Of a DNA stretch of 23,136 nt, positions 10,500 to 23,136 are shown in pieces. Source of the DNA: Trachelipus rathkii (taxonomy: Eukaryota > Arthropoda > Malacostraca > Isopoda > Trachelipodidae); the NCBI GenBank assembly GCA_015478945.1, contig JABUQX010014750.1:1-23136 (forward strand), written 5' to 3'. A program made the position numbers and the translations under genes. The notes below the pieces were generated by a model. It searched no databases. It saw only the letters and a list, made by a program, of their open reading frames with translations, and was not told the DNA's origin. How positions within the stretch are numbered: the stretch's first letter is position 1; each line of letters begins with the position of its first letter.

Positions 10500-12700
10500 A
10501 AAATAATATTAAAATAAAATAATTATGTATACAGATACCTTCTTCCCATTCAAGAAGATGGAAACGTACTGATTTAATTATAATTTTAGACGTGAGTCTT
10601 TTCCCAAATAATGGTGAAGGAACATAGGGAGCAAGCCAGGAGATTAGAAATAGATGAGTAGAAAGGAGAATACAGACAACAGAAAGAATCATCAGGCAAG
10701 AAGTGAATAGCAATAAGAAAGGTTGAATATTCAGGAGTAAGCCAAATTTCAAGGAAGGAGGAAATGAGAGGAAATCAAGGAGTGCATGGTGATTAGGTAA
10801 ATACAGAAGAATAATGCGGATACTAGAAGGATTAGTAGTATTATAAATAATATACAGAACAGTGAAATTTAGTAGTGTTACCACTTAAAACATAATCATG
10901 TAATGAAATATTTCGCTACATCGCTATTGACACTTAGAAGTAAAAATAGAAAAATAAGGGGAGAGCTTATAGTCAGAATTCATCATCCAAACTTATAAAA
11001 AGAAATCACAAGGACAAAGAATTCATTCAGTGATCAACATTAGAATTATCAGAAAAGATAGAATAGAAATTCAAAGGAAAGTCATAGGTTTAACTACGTT
11101 CGAATACCCGAAAAATTTTTCAAACACGATAACCCATTTTTAAAATAATGTGTGAAAATGAGTTACATGTGTACTCAATATAATACAACGTGTGTCATCC
11201 GTTTACGTTCCCTCTTGAAATTCCTTTCTACTAAAGTAAAAAAAAATTTGGTACCTTGTGGCAGGTACGAAATATTATTTTCAATGGGTAAAAGTAAACA
11301 GCAGTAGATTGGGTAACAGAGCAGGGAAGGAAAGACAGAAGTAACAATGATATAGATAACTTAGAAAAAAAGAAAGGACTACATCCAGAAAAGGAATGTT
11401 CAAATAAGAAGAAGAAAAAATAAATTCACCAGGAAGACGCAAAGGGTGAACCATAGACTAGTTTTAGAAGATTTCTAAATCTTCCTTTAACGAAGACCGA
11501 GACCAAGCAATAACAGACAGGAAATTTTTCACTCAATTAGTGCGGATTAGGTCGCAGCGCAGAGCAGCATAATTGACCGATGAGGGCTTCACATATAATT
11601 TCCATTGAGGTGAATAAGTACGGATATGGATTATTTTAAAATACCAGTATAAGATAAATCGCCCCCAGATGAGAAAATGAAAATTGTGGGCCATGTCATC
11701 AAAAATAAAGAAGAACACAAATACTACCATAGAAATGCGAAGCAATTTCGGGGCTAAGAAATGAAGAGAACAGGCAACATAATAACTGTAAACCATAGTC
11801 ATAAATAGTCAACCACTGCAGAAATAAGGCGGTAGATATATGAAAGTAAAACGCAAGAGGAAAGAAAACCTAGGATTATATGTCTTTATAGGTTTTTTGG
11901 GACACATACCTGAACAAATGGATCGTCAATATATATAGTATATTCCATATGTATTAGGCATACCAAAAAACGAGATAAGATAAAGTTTTTGTTGTAAGAC
12001 CAGAAATATCAGGATAAGAAATGAGAATATGAAAGAATAAAACCCTGTTTCCAAAAAACAGAAGAAAAAGGAAGACTCTGCCAATAATAACTTTCAATTA
12101 AGAAAATACATACAGTTAACGAAAGAGTATGAGTTTCATAGATATACAAGAAGAAATAGATATCCTATTTGGCAGCGACATTAAGAGTATGCTAAATTAG
12201 GGATAAGTATTAGATTTAATGGATTGATAGATACAGATTACAGCACAGAGTTATCACGCTAAATATAGACGAAGATCATCTCATATTAAAGGAGTGAATA
12301 TCATGGTGAAAGAATATATGAAAGAACTAGGTATAAGACAGATGAGTTGTTCAATTGATCCGTGGAGATGTAAAACTGATCACATATAACATAGGGAATA
12401 TATCTAAATTAATCGAAGGAATGAGATAGTCTTGACAATAGTACTAATAGCAGTGCATAATGGAATCTTTGAGAGTAATAAAAAGCGAGGGCCTAAGCAT
12501 AATTTTTAGTCAGTTGCTCTAGTGAAGTTCCTACAGCATAATCACTGGCGTCCATAAACAGGCGGGTTCCATCACTAAACAAGTCAAGAAAATACAAAAG
12601 AGTGGTTGTTAACCAATAGAATTGTACTCGTTTCAAAAAGCGAATTTGAGGAAGGACAGATTTATGATCAACTTTTCAATAACTTATTATATCGCAACTA
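10500..12700 (+). pseudogene. purine-rich, C-poor decayed coding segment (unclassified element)
   Basis: For about 2.2 kb the + strand is dominated by A and G and poor in C and T, with sharp contrast to the AT-only tract before it. Long retroelement coding strands are often A-rich in this way. The minus-strand open frames at 10498-10884 (128 codons) and 11533-11802 (89 codons) are hydrophobic, and arise because a purine-rich partner strand lacks TTA, CTA and TCA. The plus strand holds short protein-like runs between stops. One part, about 12068-12294, resembles a dUTPase (listed separately). I could not recognise gag, protease, reverse transcriptase or integrase motifs, and no terminal repeats are visible. 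Possible sources are an LTR element, another mobile element, or a DNA-virus-like insertion. Confidence 0.35.
12062..12300 (+). pseudogene. dUTPase-like remnant
   Basis: Trimeric dUTPases hydrolyse dUTP to dUMP and keep uracil out of DNA. Five short conserved motifs define them. Here one frame reads KEDSANNNF at 12068-12094 (a weak match to motif 1, xxSAGYDL), then a stop at 12182-12184 near where motif 2 (GRSSLA) should be. EYAKLGISIRFNGLIDTDY follows at 12185-12241, with STE after it; this matches the stretch from motif 2 into motif 3 (LAxxGIxVxxGxIDxDYRGE). In the next frame VITLNIDEDHLILKE runs at 12250-12294 before a stop, matching the beta-strand and acidic turn after motif 3. The glycine-rich motif 5 is not seen. 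Motif 1 to motif 3 spacing is about 48 residues, close to the family's. In motif 3 the RG of DYRGE has become ST. The copy is broken by a stop and a frameshift. Confidence 0.5.
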
Positions 12701-13200
12701 CCATCCACTGTTAAAATGTGAAGAAATACTTATTATTCCAGTACTCATACTAAAGTCTATAAAATACTAAAGGAATAAATTTTTATTTAGCTAAAAATAT
12801 AAAATGATAAAATAAGTCTAATATAATAAATCCAATATCATATATATTTGCAGATAGAAATGAAATATATGTTTAATGTAATTGGCAGTGTTTTGATAGA
12901 GGAGAAAAGATGCCGTGGCCCTCAATTTCATCTAATGATATTCAATGTGTTTCTACATTAAATTTTAATATGAATTCAACACGAGGCTTCTTATTAAATA
13001 CAATAATATGATAATTATAATAAAATATTAATAAATAAATTCATACAAAATAACATTATACCAGATAATAATAATAAAAAAAAATAATAACTATAAAAAT
13101 AATAGTTAATTTATAGTCTAAAGTGGCTATGGTTTATATTAAAATAATTATTTACATACGCTTTTATGAAGCCTACTTATTTCTGAAACTATATTTTATT
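12701..13200. other. unassigned AT-rich DNA
   Basis: A-rich sequence with AATAATAAT runs near 13060-13105. No gene or RNA is supported. Confidence 0.5.
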
Positions 13201-13207
13201 TCAACTA

Positions 13208-13375
13208 GTATGATATATATATAATATATTTATATTAATATATATATATATATAATATATATTATATATTAATAATTATAAATATATATATTTATAAAAT
13301 TATAAAATTTTAATACAATATTTTAATACGAATAGTGTTACATATAATTAAATATATTATATTATTATATATAAT
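13208..13375. repeat. AT low-complexity tract
   Basis: (AT)n runs with phase changes through AATATT and TTAATA, clearest at 13213-13300. Almost no G or C. Confidence 0.85.
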
Positions 13376-14009
13376 TATTTTCGGAGAAATATGGATATCC
13401 AGATATGCGTAATACTTTTAGATAGTATAATATATAAAATAATATGCCATATATATATGACTAAGTATCTGAATAATATATAGTCTAGGATAATGAGTAT
13501 AGCAGAAATATAATAACCGATCAGAATTGGCGCGTTATTTTGATGAGTACCCACTGGGATGGAAGGCATAATACTCAATGCATCAACAAGTCACTGTACC
13601 ATGACAAAGTTCGACGTTAAGCCGAGTAGGAAGCAGACGGATGAGAAAAGGTAGTGGATGAGCGGGCTGTCGTTGCTGAAGATTCCTCAGTTCGTTATAT
13701 TTAGATTTATATATTTAGAATATATGTTGAATAAAAAAAAATGGTAAAGAAAGAAATAAAAGTTGGAGAGATTAAAGCATTAATAGGGGCGGTTCTTCTG
13801 GGTGAGGACACACCTGGGCTGCTGTGTAGGGGTGGAATTTCCTTAAAATAAAGAAATATAACGAATAAAATCCTTTTTTCACAGGAAATTAAAGAATAGG
13901 GAATATTGACCAGGGCTGGGACACCAATGGGGGGGAAGGGAGTGTAATTATATGCTTGAACGAGGCGTCGATTTGGATTTATTAATATTGGGTTGTGTGG
14001 ATCCGAATT
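13376..14009. other. unassigned DNA, GC-richer from 13560
   Basis: 13376-13550 is AT-rich and holds an uninformative 67-codon minus-strand frame. From about 13560 the sequence becomes GC-richer and G-rich, with a G8-like run near 13930, leading into the SINE-like relic. These 450 bp may belong to the same inserted element, but I see no coding blocks. Confidence 0.35.
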
Positions 14010-14024
14010 TGTTGTTGGGGATAG

Positions 14025-14115
14025 TCGAGTGTGAGGTAGCAGATCGGTCGATAGATTGTCTATTCGATACGAGGCGGTGGGTTCGGATCCCTCGAGAGAG
14101 ATGGGCAGTATTTCG
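14025..14115 (+). mobile_element. tRNA-derived SINE-like relic
   Basis: TAGCAGATCGG at 14037-14047 resembles the RNA polymerase III A box (TRGCNNAGYGG, one mismatch in the core). GGTTCGGATCC at 14080-14090 resembles the B box (GGTTCGANTCC, one mismatch). Their starts are 43 bp apart, within the range for tRNA genes and SINEs. Between them CTATTCGATACGAGG occupies the anticodon-stem region, but I cannot draw a clean cloverleaf, so a working tRNA is unlikely. The following GAGAGATGGGCAGTATTTCG could be the tRNA-unrelated body. Full SINE limits are not defined. Confidence 0.5.
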
Positions 14116-14149
14116 TATTATTTCCCGATAGTTATATTGTTGTTGCTTT

Positions 14150-15000
14150 ATTTACATTTCCGATTGCATTAATATACATATTTTAAACATAGCTTAATAT
14201 GATAGTATAGTTATATGTAATATGTATAGTACTTAATATGAAGTATTATAACATAGTATATAATATAGATTAGAGTATGAAGTTACTGATAGATAGTAAA
14301 TTGTTGGATATATGGATGTGGTACAGTGGGGGGGAAAAATGTTGGTGTAAAATGTTAGTTTAGAAATGTGCTATTTATAAGGATGTGATGGGTATGAAGG
14401 GGGGGAAGAGGGTTTTTTGATTGGGTAGAGTAAAGGACGTATGTTAATATGTTTATAATCATCTAAGTAAATTACAGTGATAGTCGTCGAAGGGAAATTT
14501 CCTCCGATTAATTGTTTTGTGTGTTGAAAGATGTGGCGAAAAAACTGGTTAAGGTTGTACAACAATGCTCTAGTGACGTCTGAAAGAAGTTATTAATGCA
14601 ATGTTTTGGCAGTGAATTAGGTAAGTGAAGGTGTGAGATTAAGATTGCCATGGCTGTGATTTTAATGTAGTGATTTTGATTTTTAAGTTATTTAAGTGTG
14701 TGGTTCGACCTTTGGGTTGTGGTATCTATACTGTTTAGGGTTAAAGTGAGTGTTGATTAATAGTTACAGGCATTGGATAATGAAGTTAGATAGGGGTAAA
14801 TCTGCTATATTATTTTATACTTTAATTTTCATTATGTAATAATTTTAATTATATTTTGTTTTTAGTTTTATATTATATTTCGCTATTATAATATAATAAT
14901 ATATTAGTATTATAATATATTAGGTATTTATATATATTATGTGTATTAAATATTTATATTTGCTAATTTTGTACTAAATATATTATACTAAATTTCTTAA
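14150..15000. other. G/T-rich, C-poor stretch then AT-rich tract
   Basis: 14150-14820 is rich in G, T and A and poor in C on the + strand, like the LINE at 1900-4660. It carries GGGGGGG runs at about 14329 and 14400. It may be part of another decayed LINE copy, but I could not read any diagnostic block. 14821-15000 is AT-rich with ATATTA runs. The 64-codon minus-strand frame at 14371-14565 is probably an effect of this strand bias. Confidence 0.3.
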
Positions 15001-16315
15001 GTATGGGCAATTTTTTGTAATGACCTTTTATTCTATTACTTATTCAGATAAATTCATATCTTGGAATTTAGCGTATATAACTATATAAATACATATGTTT
15101 TGTTCAATGAGATTTAAATATATTAAATTATATTATAGCTATTGTTTTTTTTTTTCATACATTTTGTTCTTAGCTTAGGTAATTTTATGGATCATTATTA
15201 TTTATGTTTAATTTTGGTTTTCTTGTAAGTATCGGTATTTTCGAGATATCGCGACAGTATGTAAAGTTTAACCAAAAAATAGATGCTCATAATGCTAGTG
15301 AGTTTAGTTACCATGTTTTTTAATTCAATTAATTATTATTTAATCGCTATACTGATTACATTATTTTTTATTTATCTTAAATTGTGTATGAAAAAGTCAA
15401 AAATATAATTACATTTAAATACGGCACCCTACAGTTTTAACCAAAATTTTCACCCTAATGCATTTTTCAAGAATATAATATTATCAAATATATTTATTTT
15501 CATTTTTAACATTTAAAAAAGAGTCAATTGATAAAATACTTAGTGGTGGGGCGGAAATGGGAACTTGGGGAATTTTTAATTATATCCATAGATTGACAAA
15601 AAAAAAAAAAAAAAGCCTAATTTACAAGTTTATGCCGGATTAATTTTTTATTAGAAGGTGTTGAAATTATTCAATTTTTACAATTACTTTTATTTTTATT
15701 TTTTGGAAAAACCTTTAGAATCTGGTCAGTAGTCGGGTATACTAGCTTCTAAATTATTTAAATTTATTGGCCGGGGTTGGACGTAATTAAGAATTTACCA
15801 ACACCACTCATCAATCCAAATATAAATATTTAAATCTGCGTGTGACTATAAGTGAACAAAGAAGTAAAGGAAATGCTCGATAAATATAAATTTTACAATG
15901 ATTGGAAGTGTTTGAATGAATTAGGCTTTGTATTTTTAAAGAAGACCCATTTCAGATACTATAGAAATTATTTAATGTTATTCGAAAAGATGAATATTAA
16001 GATAAAGATATGCTAATGGATAAAAAAATATATAAATTTTACTGAATTAATAAAACAGGAAGTAAGAAAGTCAACTAATTATAGAAAATAGAAGAGAAGA
16101 TCAAAGTCACTAGGCGGGGGAGTTTCACGGTTATGTCCTTTAAATCAATTAATTTTCATGTCTCTGATGGGTACTTGAATGTTGAGTGGTGTAAGTCACT
16201 TATATTTTAAAAATTTGAACTTTCACGACCATTGCATAGTTCTACCTTCAATCTATTGTACGACAATATTTGGCAAGTCTGAATCAATTATTTTTCAAAA
16301 CAAAAATGGCAACTA
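15001..16315. other. unassigned AT-rich DNA with one poly-A run
   Basis: No supported gene. A run of 18 A residues lies at 15598-15615 and a T-rich run at about 15147-15156. The poly-A could mark the 3' end of a retroposed copy, but there is no recognisable body upstream. Confidence 0.45.
15598..15615. repeat. poly-A run
   Basis: Eighteen consecutive A residues. It may be a retroposon tail or a simple homopolymer. Confidence 0.9.
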
Positions 16316-16655
16316 ACATGTGTAACAGTTGCCCATTAAATACAATACAAAAAAAAACACGTAACCTTTAACCTTAACCCTCAAAAAGTGAATAAATTTT
16401 TCACTAACACTAATTTGGCATTCAACGATTCTTATATTAAACGTACATTTGTAAGCTAAATCTGTAACTCTCTCCTGCCCGAAATGGAAAGAGGAGGAGG
16501 AGTGGCACACCTGAACAGCCTTGAATATTCGAGACGTGGGAGAAGCAACAAGCAAACGGACATTTAGGAGTGACTTTTTAAATAACTGTTCAAAAAATTT
16601 GACACTATCCCTCAGACATTTCCTTAGCCATGAGTTTTGCAAGATTCCTTTCCCC
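16316..16655 (-). other. unassigned open frame next to ATT array
   Basis: The minus-strand frame 16313-16774 contains a poly-isoleucine run from the ATT array. Leaving that out, about 113 codons remain open, with a normal amino-acid mix (for example KCLRDSVKFFEQLFKKSL and VQVCHSSSSFHFGQERV). The plus-strand frame 16521-16787 overlaps it. I recognise neither. It is more likely part of an old repeat than a gene, since the only upstream start lies beyond the microsatellite. Confidence 0.15.
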
Positions 16656-16657
16656 AA

Positions 16658-16658
<1 letters not shown>

Positions 16659-16713
<55 letters not shown>
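16659..16713. repeat. (ATT)n microsatellite
   Basis: About 18 uninterrupted ATT units. It reads as poly-isoleucine on either strand, which creates false open frames. Confidence 0.97.
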
Positions 16714-16715
<2 letters not shown>

Positions 16716-16851
16716 TCCCAATCCACTAGTAATTTTATTAATATATATTTGATAATCACAAAAGGACTATCCACAAATAACCAATGACAATATTAGGTCC
16801 ATTTTATGACTGCCCTAGTTCCCCATATTTGTAACGTACCTGAAAGCTGTA

Positions 16852-16917
<66 letters not shown>
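16852..16917. repeat. (AT)n microsatellite
   Basis: About 66 bp of AT with one phase change near 16879-16881, followed by a short CTCTCACTCTCT pyrimidine run. Confidence 0.97.
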
Positions 16918-16919
<2 letters not shown>

Positions 16920-16924
16920 CACTC

Positions 16925-17337
16925 TCTCACTCTCTATAACTATCATCACTTTGGGTGTGGAATTTAATGTCGTAAATTTTTTATATTTACTCCATTTGCC
17001 ACTTCGTGGCCAGTATTTATAAAAGGTACAAATGGATGTATTCGCGAGTGGTTGGTCCCAAATTGTAGTTAGGAGAGTCGTAATTGCACTGACCATCATT
17101 TTCTTATTATTTATAGTAAAATAATAAACTATAATAATCTTAATAATCATTTAAATATAAAAATTAAAATTCATTAATAGAAAATTGCTTTGTAAGGCGG
17201 TATCTTTTTGAACAAAAAATCCTCAAAATACAATACCGTATACTCCAATAAGGGCTCGTAAGAGTAAAGTATCCCTTATAATTGAGCTACGTTTTTGAAA
17301 TTCACAATATTAATTCATTTAATAATAAATAGTAAAA
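16925..17337. other. unassigned AT-rich DNA
   Basis: No gene supported. The 111-codon minus-strand frame at 16815-17150 has a tail of repeated Y and I from the AT array. The rest shows no recognisable domain. Confidence 0.45.
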
Positions 17338-17388
17338 GTCCCAAGTTTGGGACCCTTGGGTTACCTGTAACCCCTAAAAATGGGGTTA
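17338..17388. other. three overlapping inverted repeats
   Basis: GTCCCAA (17338-17344) and TTGGGAC (17347-17353) are perfect complements. GGGTTA (17358-17363) pairs with TAACCC (17368-17373). TAACCCC (17368-17374) also pairs with GGGGTTA (17382-17388) across a 7-nt loop. The middle arm can pair with only one partner at a time. Downstream, 17400-17480 is an ordinary unassigned stretch. Confidence 0.7.
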
Positions 17389-17499
17389 GGGGCTGGAGAC
17401 CCCCCCCATATCATTTTTTGTTAAAAATTTCACCGGATTCTTCTTATTCATGTCAAAAACTACTATCGTACCAATTTTCAGCCAAAAACAATATATATT

Positions 17500-19747
<2,248 letters not shown>

Positions 19748-19774
19748 CCGAAAATTTTCGGGTCAAAATTTGAC
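19748..19774. other. two adjacent palindromes
   Basis: CCGAAAATTTTCGG at 19748-19761 is a perfect 14-bp palindrome. It is followed at once by GTCAAA-A-TTTGAC at 19762-19774. They could be protein binding sites, parts of a repeat end, or chance in AT-rich DNA. Confidence 0.6.
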
Positions 19775-19863
19775 AAATGAAATAGCTACTTGAAATGATT
19801 CATCCAATTAAAATTACTATTTGTAATTGAAATTATATAATTTTTATTACATAAATATAATTT

Positions 19864-19906
19864 CTATATATATATAGACTCATATATATATATATATATA
19901 TATATC
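19864..19906. repeat. interrupted (AT)n microsatellite
   Basis: Two AT runs (19865-19876 and 19882-19905) separated by GACTC. Confidence 0.9.
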
Positions 19907-20310
19907 CATAAAAATTTGTCATAAAATAATAAAATTTATAGCCCAAAGTTTAGCGAGTTTTCAAAAAATTGTGTAACATTTCGCGTTTCCCCAAATTTCC
20001 GTGCATGATAAATTGTAATTATAGTGGTGTGGTAATTTTAGTTTCCCAATTGGTGGTGGAGCAAATATTTAGTCTTATAACCCCCAGACAGAGGCTTCAC
20101 CACTGTCTTGTAATAATAATTAGTTTTCCAAGAAGTAGAAATTTGCTTATTAAGATTCCTATCTGTATTCCTTGTTTTCTGAACAGAAACAAGAAACATT
20201 AGGAACCTAAAATAAAAGTTTTTACATTGGAAACTTGTCTTTCTTCTAGAATGCTTTGCATTTCTAGAGATTGATCATTCCTACAAATAATAATTATTAT
20301 TGGTAGTCAT
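19907..20310. other. unassigned DNA
   Basis: A 77-codon plus-strand frame at 19969-20202 shows no domain. A short inverted repeat TTTCTG-AA-CAGAAA lies at 20176-20189. Confidence 0.45.
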
Positions 20311-20314
20311 TACC

Positions 20315-20352
20315 ATTAATAATAATTATTATTATTATTATTATTATCATTA
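20315..20352. repeat. (ATT)n microsatellite, interrupted
   Basis: ATT and AAT units with one ATC interruption near 20347. Confidence 0.9.
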
Positions 20353-20376
20353 TATTGTAGCTAGTATACTGCTTTC

Positions 20377-20377
<1 letters not shown>

Positions 20378-20440
<63 letters not shown>
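20378..20440. repeat. (ATT)21 microsatellite
   Basis: 63 bp of uninterrupted ATT. The hexamer GCTTTC occurs on both sides (20371-20376 and 20441-20446), and CTAGTA (20361-20366) faces TACTAG (20451-20456). A shorter decayed TTATTATTG-type run follows at 20480-20525. Confidence 0.97.
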
Positions 20441-20525
20441 GCTTTCGTAGTACTAGTTGTAGAAAGTCTTAGTAGTATAAATTTATTATTATTGTTATTA
20501 TTATGAAATATTGTTATTATTATTG

Positions 20526-20866
20526 TTTCATACTTTCGAAATTTGATTGAGTTTTTTTCATCTTTGTCAACGTTCGAAAGTCTATATATTTATACTACAT
20601 CTTGTTCGATAACGTGGTTACACATTCGGAAATTCAGAAATAACTTCGCAATGAAAATTTTATAATTTCAAATATTAAAGCGATTCCAAATATAAAATAA
20701 ACTCAGCAAACTTTTAATAACAATATAAAAAATAAATTTCAATTAAATTTAATATACGACAAAACTTTTTCGTCCCCAAAATCATCATAAATAAAACTCG
20801 GTTCTTTTATGGACATTCGGTCTATATAGGCAGTAAATTATAGAATCAACAATTATTTTTCATTCG
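20526..20866. other. unassigned AT-rich DNA
   Basis: Nothing recognisable between two microsatellites. Confidence 0.5.
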
Positions 20867-20910
20867 TTGTATATATATATTAATTACTCTGGTCCACACG
20901 AGGTCCACGA

Positions 20911-20911
<1 letters not shown>

Positions 20912-20983
<72 letters not shown>
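20912..20983. repeat. (TA)36 microsatellite
   Basis: 72 bp of uninterrupted TA. A shorter run lies 30 bp upstream at 20870-20881, separated by GGTCCACACGAGGTCCACGAG, which contains a GGTCCAC-A-CGA direct repeat. Confidence 0.97.
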
Positions 20984-21687
<704 letters not shown>

Positions 21688-21785
21688 CCTCGGCTAATTG
21701 CCACGTTTCATCGTGCAATCAAAATAACTATCGAACTTCTCATTATTTTATTTTTTAATTAAATATAAAACACTATATAGTCATG

Positions 21786-23136
<1,351 letters not shown>

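Noticed and set aside
10498..11802. Hydrophobic minus-strand frames (128 and 89 codons) that could look like membrane proteins
   Set aside because: A purine-rich + strand yields pyrimidine-rich codons for L, F, S and I on the other strand, so hydrophobic open runs arise by composition alone.
17370..17392. Telomere-like TTAGGGG next to GGGGTTAGGGG
   Set aside because: Only a single occurrence, explained by the inverted repeat; there is no tandem TTAGG array.

Overview
The window looks like AT-rich, non-coding eukaryotic nuclear DNA. I found no intact gene, no rRNA or functional tRNA, no CRISPR array, no bacterial operon and no convincing exon-intron structure. Very long (AT)n, (TC)n and (ATT)n arrays, a heavily decayed APE-type LINE and a tRNA-derived SINE-like relic point to an invertebrate genome. 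A decapod crustacean or another arthropod is my best guess, because the LINE blocks resemble a family I know from crustacean genomes; a mollusc is possible. This is inference, not proof.

Layout. 1-118 is AT low-complexity sequence, followed by about 1 kb of unassigned DNA. 1101-1465 is pyrimidine-rich, with seven CGACT motifs between 1107 and 1317. 1900-4660 is a decayed LINE on the + strand with remains of an AP-like endonuclease and a reverse transcriptase, broken by stops and frame changes; a short (CA)n tract follows. 4701-6900 is T-rich and unassigned, with one 115-codon open frame on the minus strand. 6901-10475 is very AT-rich, with two small CpG-rich islets sharing an 8-mer. 10500-12700 is purine-rich and C-poor on the + strand; inside it, about 12068-12294 resembles a broken trimeric-type dUTPase domain, which I take to come from a mobile or viral-like element or a processed pseudogene. 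A tRNA-like SINE relic lies near 14030-14110, followed by a G/T-rich stretch. From 16.6 kb to the end the window is dominated by microsatellites, including a 460-bp (TC)121-(AT)107 compound array and six other (AT)n arrays of 60 bp or more, with a few inverted repeats between them.

Nothing here works together as a pathway or system. Nearly all long open frames are translated microsatellites or antisense shadows of strand-biased decayed elements. The observation most worth following is the dUTPase-like remnant. I did not find a new biological system.
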